From Azolla caroliniana (lineage: Eukaryota > Polypodiophyta): a DNA stretch of 64,000 nucleotides. Within the stretch, counting starts at the first letter, position 1, and each line of letters opens with the position of its first letter. Below are positions 8,429 through 16,558 of the stretch, piece by piece. The position numbers and the translations under genes are program-made. The notes under the pieces are model-generated. The model saw only the letters and a list, made by a program, of their open reading frames with translations. It ran no database searches and was not told the origin of the DNA. The stretch covers positions 15,996,001 through 16,060,000 of the forward strand of contig JBHGNT010000006.1 of assembly GCA_043228905.1 (NCBI GenBank). Reading direction: 5' to 3'.

Positions 8429-11089
8429 ATGGAACCACAAACGCTGTCGGAAGCGGCCAGGAAATGGCTCAGGCAACACGGACTGGATGGGTTCTTGACC
8501 ATCATGGAGGCACCACCGCACAAAGAAGCCGACCAGGTCATCAAGGAGCTCGACAAAGAAGTCATCACCGAGGAAGCGATCCGTGCGCTAACAGGCCTTC
8601 CGGAGGGAGGTATTTTTCAGATCGAGAACCCAACCTCGGAGCAACTCATCCGATATTTCGGTGAGTACTCTATAGCCGGCAAAGGCTATCGAACGCAGGG
8701 CGGCGAAGATCCGCTATTCAGGGAGATAGCTCGAGTGCTCCATGAGTACGGCCACGTGTACCCCCGACCCCCTGTCATGCCAAAAAATCGGGCAGGGATG
8801 ATCATAGCCACCTATGAAGGGTTCAAGGTGGATTGGCCGGTGTTGATTGCAGACGGTTTGTGCGCGGCAATCGACACGGTACGAGGGAAGGACGGCAAGG
8901 AGGGCCGGAAGCTGTGGCATGCCGTAGCTCAGTGGATAACATTGCTCGCGCCGCCGGTCGAGACCGTTCAGCCAAAGAAGCGGCCAAGATTATCGGAAGG
9001 AAGCACCTCGAAACCCGCGTCCAAACGACAGCAGCTGCTGGCGTCGAAGGCGACGAAAGGGAAGAAACGGCTCCCAGAACCGGAGGAGGTGTCACCGGTC
9101 CGACCCGTTAAGATAACCATACGACGACCGGGACAGAAGGAACCGGAACCCTTGACGGCACAGATACATGCCGCTACCCAGGAAGAGGAAACGGAGGAGC
9201 CAGTAGAGCACCTCCAACGACGGTCAAGAAGTAGGACCGCCGGGACAGCGGAGGAGCGTTCGGAACCGCAAAAGGAAGAAACGCCCCCAACTCAACCTGA
9301 GCAAACCACAAGGGAGGAACCGGAACCGGTGCGTATAGAACTGGGCTTGATACAAGAAGTCATTCCAACGGCTCCGGAGACGGCGAGAACCGGAACTCAA
9401 CAGCCGGCGAGCCCAGCCAGCACACACAGCGGCCAAGGAGTAGAACCAGAACGGCAGATACAGGCACTCAGGCCAGACAATTCCACAGGGAACGAGCCGA
9501 CCCGACCAGTACAACAGCAAGGCACCAGTAGCATGTGGCTACGGTGGGTAGGCGAGCAGATCGCCGGAGCGGTCGAGTACATAGAGGCGGAGGAGAGAGC
9601 GCACCACGAACGGTTGCTCGTCACAACCGTAGATCTAGAGACGGCCCGGTCCAGAATCCGGAGCCTTGAACAAGACTTGGAAAGGGTCACAAGGGAAATG
9701 GCTCAATTGGCTTTGACAACACAAGTCCAAGCACCGGTGACTCCGGGCAATGTACAGAATAAAGCGTCAGATCAACCTGTACATAGCAATCAGACCCCGG
9801 CAACGGAAACCGTTCCGGAGAGAAATGCGGCACAAGCCCAAGAGCTTGCGGACTTAAAGGATGAGCTAGCTGCCCAAGAAGCGCTGAGGAGCTGCGAAAG
9901 AGAGTTGAAGACGGCAGCGGAGGCAGAACTCAAAAAGACTGCTGAGAATCTACGCCGGGCCGAGGAGAGCTTACGGAAAGGCCACCAAGCGTACGACCGG
10001 CTCAAGGAGGAAAAGGAGAAAATGCTGCAAGAGAAGGACAGGCTCCGGAGAAACGCCGAAACAGAAGTAGAGCGCCTGAAAGAGGAACTCCGACAGCTAA
10101 AGGACCGGGAGGACTGGAACCATCGCCAGATCAACGGCAAGCTCAAACAAAAAACGGAGGAATTTGAGCACTTGCACCGGGAGTATAAACGGTTGCAAAC
10201 GGAGCACAAGGAACGGACGGATGAGCTCCGGCAAGCAGTTGATCGGACCGCAACGGCATACGCTAATGAACAAGCGGAAACCAGAAGACGGTTGGAAGAG
10301 GCGGAGAAGGTTCGGACAGAGCTCCTCAGGCAACAGCAGGCGGAAAAAGAAAGAGCGACGGAGGTACTGCAGAGGCTGCAAACAACATATCAAGGGCAGC
10401 TGACGCGCTACAGAGAGCAGGCGGAGGATACGGCTAATCTCATTAAGCAGTTGAAGGAGGAACGACAAGTTGTGGAAAGTAGAGCGCAAATGGGAGCAAG
10501 TCGTATCCAGGATATCATGCGGGCCTGGTTGAACCAGACCAAGAGCTTGATTGACAACGGTTCCGTCAAATGGTGGACCAAGTGGGCCACGAACGCGGCG
10601 GAACTCCAATTGCTCCGGGCCGACGTAGAGAACCGGCGGAAGGAGGGAGATGATTGCTATATGCTGACTTCCGAAGACTTCACCGGCATAAGAGATGAGC
10701 TGGCCGAAGACTTTCAAGCCTTGGCAGAGGACCAACTAGGGCAAGTCCAGCAACTTGTAGCTCAGCTGGACGACGACAGGCTGGAGGCGCAGATCCAGTT
10801 TGAAAGCTACGAGAGGTCCCGGATCCGGGAAGAGAAAGCACGAGAACCAGTAACGGTCAACCTCAGTGATGAGGAACCGTTACTGGAAGGAGACCGGACC
10901 GGAAGCAGTCAAACGGAGATACCGGAGTCGGAGAAACAAACGGAGCAGCCGCCTATAGAGCAGCCGGAGCAGCCTCAGTCCCAACCGCAACCACAGCAGC
11001 AGCAGCAAGCACAGCCGCAACAACCACAACCGGAAGAACAAGTGGAAACTCTGGAACAAAGTATTTTGGACAATTTGGGTGAACAATGA
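8429..11089 (+). CDS. ORF2, accessory coiled-coil protein of Ty3-A1 (intact, 886 aa)
   Basis: An intact gene between pol and the 3' LTR, function unknown. I chose the ATG at 8429 because the B-family copies have a Met at the matching place: FGEYS falls at residue 77 here and 76 there. The frame is open upstream to about 8129, so a start at 8213 is possible. Residues 1-180 form a conserved globular-looking domain (FGEYS ... GGEDPLFREIARVLHEYG ... MPKNRAGMIIATYEG). Residues 190-400 are Pro/Glu-rich and probably disordered. Residues 400-720 are long Glu/Lys/Arg heptad-like coiled coil, ending in a conserved AAELQLLRAD motif (about 723-732). A Gln-rich tail and SILDNL-type end follow. There is no signal peptide or membrane segment, so it is not a classical env. 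A structural or nuclear accessory role is inference only. Confidence 0.88.
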   Translation: MEPQTLSEAARKWLRQHGLDGFLTIMEAPPHKEADQVIKELDKEVITEEAIRALTGLPEGGIFQIENPTSEQLIRYFGEYSIAGKGYRTQGGEDPLFREIARVLHEYGHVYPRPPVMPKNRAGMIIATYEGFKVDWPVLIADGLCAAIDTVRGKDGKEGRKLWHAVAQWITLLAPPVETVQPKKRPRLSEGSTSKPASKRQQLLASKATKGKKRLPEPEEVSPVRPVKITIRRPGQKEPEPLTAQIHAATQEEETEEPVEHLQRRSRSRTAGTAEERSEPQKEETPPTQPEQTTREEPEPVRIELGLIQEVIPTAPETARTGTQQPASPASTHSGQGVEPERQIQALRPDNSTGNEPTRPVQQQGTSSMWLRWVGEQIAGAVEYIEAEERAHHERLLVTTVDLETARSRIRSLEQDLERVTREMAQLALTTQVQAPVTPGNVQNKASDQPVHSNQTPATETVPERNAAQAQELADLKDELAAQEALRSCERELKTAAEAELKKTAENLRRAEESLRKGHQAYDRLKEEKEKMLQEKDRLRRNAETEVERLKEELRQLKDREDWNHRQINGKLKQKTEEFEHLHREYKRLQTEHKERTDELRQAVDRTATAYANEQAETRRRLEEAEKVRTELLRQQQAEKERATEVLQRLQTTYQGQLTRYREQAEDTANLIKQLKEERQVVESRAQMGASRIQDIMRAWLNQTKSLIDNGSVKWWTKWATNAAELQLLRADVENRRKEGDDCYMLTSEDFTGIRDELAEDFQALAEDQLGQVQQLVAQLDDDRLEAQIQFESYERSRIREEKAREPVTVNLSDEEPLLEGDRTGSSQTEIPESEKQTEQPPIEQPEQPQSQPQPQQQQQAQPQQPQPEEQVETLEQSILDNLGEQ

Positions 11090-11101
11090 AGGGGCCGAGA
11101 A

Positions 11102-11141
11102 GGGTTCGACGTACAAGGTACTGTCCCACGGGCGTGCCATG
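11102..11141 (+). other. Conserved 40-bp block before the 3' LTR, Ty3-A1
   Basis: These 40 bases directly precede the 3' LTR and match 33 of 40 with the block before the 3' LTR in Ty3-B1 (31621-31660). It holds a small palindrome (CACG-GG-CGTG) and ends GTGCCATG. A polypurine tract is expected here and none is visible; a purine-rich GAAGGGGCCGAGAAGGG lies just upstream at 11088-11104. Confidence 0.75.
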
Positions 11142-11560
11142 TGTTACCGGCCGGCAAGGAGTCCAAAATACGGAGTGAAGGAATTAATTAAGTATGGTTG
11201 TAAATAAGCCTAGTATGGACGGACGGACTGGAAACGGTATGCCGTTCCAGATCCGGACGGATCCCGAATAGGTGCGTTAGGCACCGTTTTGTACTACGGG
11301 CCGGAAACCTATTTAAAGGCCCGGACCCCATTGTAATCGCAGCGGATAATTAATAGAGCATATGGTGTTTATACTTCTGTGTTGATTTCCGTTCTGTACT
11401 TACTGTTATATCTTACGCGTGTAATTAACAAAAGCGATCTAATCGTGTAACCTACGTAAGTCGGTGTAATCGTTGAGTCATACTCCTATGCCGTAGCCAC
11501 CCTTTGGTGAAGTGTCTCCATGACACCTTGTGTTAGGCCTTGTCCGGTCAGAGAATAACA
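11142..11560 (+). repeat. 3' LTR of Ty3-A1
   Basis: This 419-bp copy of 1702-2120 has one difference noticed, G to A in the loop of the U5 hairpin near 11520. It ends AATAACA and is followed by the TSD TGTTG at 11561-11565. Confidence 0.96.
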
Positions 11561-13694
11561 TGTTGCATCCCTGGTCGGTGCTGGATTATGAAATTGAATT
11601 CTTGAAGCAACAACATCCATCGTGCCAATTTCCCCGTCAGGGCTTGTTTCTCCACCAAATACAGTAGCGCCGAATGATCCACGTGGAACATGAATTTCCT
11701 CCTTAGTAAATAATGCCGGAATTTATTGATGCTATAGATCATCCCTAGTGCCTCCCGCTCCATTGTGGAATAGTTACGCTCTGCTGTTGATAATTTGCGA
11801 CTAGCGTAGTACACTGGCTGGTACCAGTTTGGTTCGGTGAGCTGCATTAGTGCACTTCCTATTGCTATGTCCGAGGCGTCGACGAACACGTGGAATGGCT
11901 TCGCCCAAACTGGTGGTTGTACGACGGGGGCCTGTGTGAGCATTATCTTAAGTGCCTCATAGGCCTTGTCCTCCGTTGCGGTCCATTGGAAGGGAGTCCG
12001 ATGCACGACAGAATGTAACGGCGTGGCGAAGTCCGCCAAATATCGTATCATCTGACTATGCCACCGTATTTGTCCTAAAAACCGGTCGAGTGATTTCGCA
12101 TTTGTCGAAGTTTTGGCTTGCGTAATCGTGGAGATCTTGTTCGGATCGACCACTATTCCCTCCTTGCTGACTATATGGCCGAAGAGAGTCCCACTGGTCA
12201 CGCCGAAAGCACATTTCGCGGGATTCAAGCTTAAGCGTGCGGTGCGGCAACATTCCAGCACAGTTGCAGGTACATAAAATGGTCTATTGTTCTCCCATAT
12301 ACCGCAAAGTCGTCTAAAAGAAACTTGCACGAACGCCAGAATGTATTCCCCAAATATCTCTGTAATTGTCCGTTGAAATGTTGCCGGCGCTGTCTTTAGC
12401 CCGAACATCATGATGATTGCCACATAGACTCCCCAGTCCGTGACAAATGCCGTCTTTTCTTGGTCCTCGGGATGCATGCGTACTTGGTTATACCCAATGA
12501 AGCCATCTAAAAAACTGTACATCTCATGTCCTGCGACGACGTCTAGTACGCTATCGGTGAATGGTAAAGGGAATGCGTCCGTAATGGTTACGACGTTTAA
12601 TTTTCGGTAATCCACGCATACCCGTATTTTGCCGTTTTTCTTTGGAATGACCACTATCGGGCTTAACCATGTGGCTTGTTTAACTGGCTGTATGAACCCC
12701 GCCTTCAGGAGTTTGTCAATTTGTTCTTTTACGCGGGTCGCATAGTTCGGGTTCATGCGGTAGCGGCGCTGTTGGACGGGTTTTGCGTTGGTTGCTAAAT
12801 TGATCTTATGCTGAAAGAACTTGGGATCTAACCCCGTCATGTCCTCATGAGCCCAAGAGAACACATCTTTATATTTCTTGAGTAGTGCGATCATCGTGTT
12901 TCTCTAGTTTGGCCTTAATTCCTTTGCGATGGAGAGGAAACGGGGTTCCGACTCCGTACCCACATTTACTTCTTCTAGGGCGGAGGCGGTGACTCGTCGT
13001 GAAATTTCCATTTCCCTTTCAAATGCCGCCCGTGTTCTATTGAGTTCCAATATGGACTCTAGGTTTGGTTCGTAAGCCTCGTCGTGGAGAATAGTGGTCG
13101 TGGCATATTCTGCCGTGGTTGCGATGACGTCGATTTCGAACAACGGAATGATCCGAGGGTGCTCATCTAGGTATGCCACTAATTTTGCATCCTCCACCCT
13201 AGCCAACATATTTATATCTTCTACGTATAATGGTGTTATACCCTTGGGTTGTGGCGTGCTTCCTTCTGTAGGTACGCGAACCTTAGTGCGTCCGTGTCGG
13301 AAACTGATACACTTGTGTTGCCAGCTCTGCTTGATATTTGTTGCCTGAAGCCATGGTCTACCTAGAAGCACTAGGTACGCCCTTGGGGCGTCCAAGGCGA
13401 GGACGACCGCCGAGATGTCGAAGCGATGTCCGCCCACGATAATGCCTATCTTGCGAATTAACCCCAATGGTCGTACTAAGCGGGTATCTGCCATTCGGAG
13501 CTAGAATGGGCAAACCTCCCATTCTGAAATGCCTAACTGCTTGCAAGTTTACGCGCTAATTACATTGATGCCTGAGCCGCCATCGATAACGCATCCAGGA
13601 ATTTCCTGTTCGTGTAATATTAATGTAATAGCCGGGTTGTGGTGATCCACTACAGGCGGTCCGTCGCTAACGTCTATAAGGTTTGTAGCGACGT
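11561..13694 (-). pseudogene. pol: Ty3-C1 middle segment: protease, RT and RNase H
   Basis: On the minus strand from 13694: protease with VIDGGSGINVIS, the linker, RT (RRYRMNPNYA, VCVDYRKLN, SFLDGFIGYNQ) and RNase H (VFVDASDIAIGS, HVDHSALLYL). Stop codons are at about 13549 (after VISA), about 13503 (Trp codon to TAG) and 12904-12906. The RT catalytic region at 12290-12340 is frame-damaged: the FLDDF motif of relatives is read here as SFRRLCGIW, so the aspartates are out of frame. The 5-bp TSD of Ty3-A1 forms 11561-11565. The upstream edge at 13694 is the Ty3-D1 insertion; Gag continues at 39963. Confidence 0.88.
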
Positions 13695-14035
13695 TGTCGT
13701 AGTGTAATTCGCGCACTACGTGAAAAATTACATTTTTGGTTTCTCCGGATAGGATATGGAGTACCCAGTGAGAACCGGAAGGAAGAATCGGTGAGGACCG
13801 AAACCGGTAAGGAGACCCGACAAGAGCTGGATGAAGAAGGCTGGTGAGAGTCGATGAGAAACGGACAAAGAGGACCAGTAAGGAGGATCCAGTAAGAACT
13901 AGATAAAGAAAACCGGCGAGAACCGGATGAAGCAGAACTGGCAAGAGCCGGATGAAGAAGGCGGGTGAGAGTCTCTCACCAGATGAAGAGACATATTTGT
14001 AAATAGAAGAAAGTATAAAATTATATATTACATGC

Positions 14036-14104
14036 ATAGGGCAAGATTCGAACCTTGCACCTCCATGGTAATAATGTTAAGCCTTATCATTATACTAGCA
14101 TATT
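14036..14104 (-). other. Antisense tRNA-like segment in Ty3-D1 5' LTR
   Basis: On the minus strand there is a box A-like TAGTATAATGA (14087-14097) and a box B-like GGTTCGAATCT (14044-14054). The box starts are 43 nt apart and a GCAAG/CTTGC T-stem flanks the TTCGAAT loop. A T4 run lies about 25 nt further on the minus strand. It lacks a good anticodon arm, so it is not a functional tRNA gene; it could be a relic of a SINE or a pol III promoter. Confidence 0.6.
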
Positions 14105-14203
14105 ATGAATTTTAAAGTTATACTAAAAGCTAATCATGCACGTGCAGTGTGCATGAAAACTAAAATTAGGAAAAGCAAGATGCTTGCATGTCATAAACTT
14201 AGA

Positions 14204-14229
14204 CTCTTCCAACACTATATAAGGAAGAG
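14204..14229 (+). promoter_or_regulatory. TATA box in an inverted repeat, Ty3-D1 LTR
   Basis: TATATAA at 14216-14222 is flanked by CTCTTCC (14204-14210) and GGAAGAG (14223-14229), a perfect 7-bp inverted repeat. It is the likely core promoter of the element. Confidence 0.65.
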
Positions 14230-14495
14230 AGAAAGATGTATAGAGGTTGTTGATTATTTTACAAGGGTTGATTAATATAATATAATCGTGGGATCCACGA
14301 GTTTGCTGACTATTTTTCTCTCTTAACTCACTAATACACTATACTCGTGGGATTCACGAGTTTTTCATATCTTTCTTTCTTACAATATATTTCATATTCT
14401 TAATTGCCTTAGAATTTTCTTTCCTCCTAGTCCAAAACCCCAGCGGTTCCCAACCGACTCACGCAACGATCCGGAGCCGAAAGGCATGACACAAG

Positions 14496-14512
14496 TGGTG
14501 AACCTGACGTGA
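14496..14512 (+). other. Primer-binding site candidate, Ty3-D1
   Basis: TGGTGAACCTGACGTGA starts four bases after the LTR. Ty3-D2 has TGGTGAACCCGATGTGA in the same place, so the site is conserved in the family. The tRNA was not identified. Confidence 0.7.
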
Positions 14513-14529
14513 AAACGGGTGGCAAGGAG

Positions 14530-15426
14530 ATGGAAAATCAACCGGAGGCTAACAATATGATGATGATGTTCGAGCGGATGCTTCAAGAACAACGTGCGAT
14601 GTCGAAGATAGCGGCGGGAGTAGAGCGGCTCGTGCAATGGATCGGGCAATTCAACGGGAAGGATGTATTGCGCTATCTTCGGGACTACAAGGCGGAAATT
14701 ATACGATGCGGGATTTCGGAAGGACTGCAAGTGACATCCTTCAACCGGGTAGCTACTGACGGGCTTCAAGTAAGTATCCACGTGCTACGATAACAAAATC
14801 CGACGTGGGAAGCATTTGAAGAGGCGCTAAAGACCACGTTCGCTATCGAGGACTCCTCCAAGGCAACGCGGAGAGGATTCGAGGATTGGGTAGAAACGCT
14901 GGACAAGGGGATGAAGGTCCTCGGGGTGTTTTCGGCATTCGAAAGTCGGTTCGGGAGGTTGTCTGCGAGAGATCAAGCTATCCTAGCACCGGACAAAGTT
15001 ATCATGTTCTTACGAGCCGTAGACGTCCGGGACCGGAAGGATCTTGGAGTGCTTCTAGAGGACACGATTACCGAGAGTGGCCTCACCGAAACATGGGAAA
15101 GCGTGTGGGATATCGACGCGCGATACACAAAGAGGGGGCAATGGCTTGCTAACGGAGAAAAGAGGGTTTCGGAACCGATTCCGAAACCGAGATCTGGATC
15201 GGAAGACCATCAACCGCGGGCTCGGGAAGCTACGACTGAGAAGGGAATCGACGCAACTACGGTGGAGCAGTTGCTGAAGGAGATGGAGAATCTAAAAATT
15301 GCGATGGTGAAGAAGCCGGATGACCGTCCCACAAGTTCCGAGTATATGGACTGTTGATGCATATGGTGCGATAACACCGAACATGATCGGAGGGATTGCG
15401 ACGAGTACAAGGAAGCGCTACGATAG
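14530..15426 (+). pseudogene. gag: Gag of Ty3-D1
   Basis: Starts MENQPEANN just after the primer site. It aligns throughout with Ty3-D2 Gag: FNGKDVLRYLRDYKAEI matches FSGKDATKYLASYGAEM, and the later RLSARDQAIL matches RLSALDRTVL. A CCHC zinc knuckle, CIWCDNTEHDRRDC, lies at 15358-15399. In-frame stops are at 14791, 15355 and 15424. Gag coats genomic RNA and forms the particle; this copy cannot make it whole. Confidence 0.82.
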
Positions 15427-15544
15427 GATCTTATCTACTATGAGGGAAATCGGATTCATTCGATGGACTCTCGGAAGCCGCTCCGACCGAACTTCTGAAA
15501 AGGGGGCATGAAGAAGGTCTTAGAGGAGTAATTACGCGACAACC

Positions 15545-16556
15545 ATGGGAATACGTGTCGGGGAGTCATCGGGAGCAAAGGTGTCTTTTTGGCCGGAAGT
15601 ACTAGAAAACACCGAGAAAACCGACTCTAACGAGATCCGAAGCACCGCAGAAGGCATCCAGGAAGCTACGGGATGGGAGTGCCCTGTCGATAAGAATAGC
15701 GTATACGCCCTATGTCAATTACATGAGGTATATGTGGACGAGAAGCGGTGACGCACGGAGGATGCGGCTGGACCATCGAAGACATCGGAAAGCTGGAACT
15801 CCGACGGAAGAGGGAAAGGAAAAATGATTCCGGCATTCAAGCTCGCCTCGGACATCGAACAACAAACGGACTTGAAAAAGGTGTTCGAGGAGAGAATCCT
15901 TGACAACCGGGTAGATTTTTTGCTTCGGGAACTACTCGGAATAGCAAAAAAAGAGTTCCATGATCTTATTGTGGATCTCGTAAAAAGAAAAAAACAAAAC
16001 TACGGAGGAAAATGTGCCGATGGTGAATGCAAATACCGTTCTGATGAACGACACTGAAGTGGAGGACGAGATTCCGAATTCCCACTATACAAAGCCACAC
16101 TGGGCGTGTGCAACTACGGAGACTCCGGTCCGAATCGGCAACATCAAAGAGCCCGTGCTAGCATTGATTGATCACGGATCGGAGATGAATTTGATATCCA
16201 AAGACTTCTACCGGAAGGGGAAGTGGCCTATTAACACCAATCATGGATGGAAGATCCGGGCGGCCACTAAAGCAATGGAAGATCTATTTGCGGCTTGTCC
16301 GGATGTGACGATGAAGATCGGGGATGTTGAAATCGACCAAAATTTCTTCATACAAGACGAGGTCTCACACTCTGTGATCCTCGGGCAACCCTTTATCATG
16401 GAATCACGAATGGAGACGAAGGTGCTCGATAGCGGTGCGGCATTTGCACGAATTCGGAGCCAAAACGGAGGGAAATCTGTCCAATTCCTAACGGTGCCGG
16501 CAAATCATGAAAGGAAAGAGAGAGAGCTCTTCTCCCAAACAAGAATGGATTTTTAG
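15545..16556 (+). pseudogene. Gag C-terminus and protease of Ty3-D1
   Basis: The region 15545-16010 carries the Gag-protease linker (ERILDNRVDFLLRELLGIAK matches D2) in another frame, and a shift near 16000 leads to the protease frame beginning around 16014. The protease has ALIDHGSEMN as its active-site loop, where the usual D-S/T-G is D-H-G, and VILGQPF as the second strand motif. The frame ends with TAG at 16554-16556 inside GGATTTTTAGAG, exactly as in D2, where the -1 frame leads into RT. Confidence 0.8.
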
Positions 16557-16558
16557 AG
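16547..16558 (+). promoter_or_regulatory. Candidate -1 frameshift site between protease and RT, Ty3-D1
   Basis: The sequence GGATTTTTAGAG ends the protease frame at its TAG. One base back, the -1 frame reads GGA TTT TTA GAG and stays open into the RT frame apart from one TGA near 16640. Ty3-D2 has the identical 12-mer at 59094-59105 on the minus strand with the same frame relationship. Confidence 0.55.

Larger units (their letters stand above)
1702..11560 (+). mobile_element. Ty3-A1, complete young Ty3/gypsy element
   Basis: A full-length 9.86 kb LTR retrotransposon. In order: 419-bp LTR, primer site, gag-protease-RT-RNaseH-integrase frame with two stop codons, an A29 tract, intact ORF2, a conserved 40-bp block, and the 3' LTR. 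A perfect 5-bp TSD flanks it. The two LTRs differ at one base that I can find, so this is the most recent insertion in the window. It lies in Ty3-C1 in the opposite orientation. Because integrase is behind a stop codon, this copy would need help in trans to move. Confidence 0.96.
13695..14491 (+). repeat. 5' LTR of Ty3-D1
   Basis: A 797-bp LTR. In order it has a CCGG-rich repeat block (about 13745-13975), the motif GACATATTTGTAAATA, an antisense tRNA-like segment (14036-14104), a TATA box at 14216, two imperfect palindromes at 14287 and 14343, and a U5 end ...CATGACA. The copy at 39158 keeps the perfect ACGACA end. Many CG sites of the CCGG block are changed to CA or TG in this copy. Confidence 0.9.

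Noticed and set aside
8429-11089. ORF2 as a retroviral env gene.
   Set aside because: There is no signal peptide, transmembrane segment, Cys pattern or furin-type site; the protein is a soluble domain plus coiled coil.
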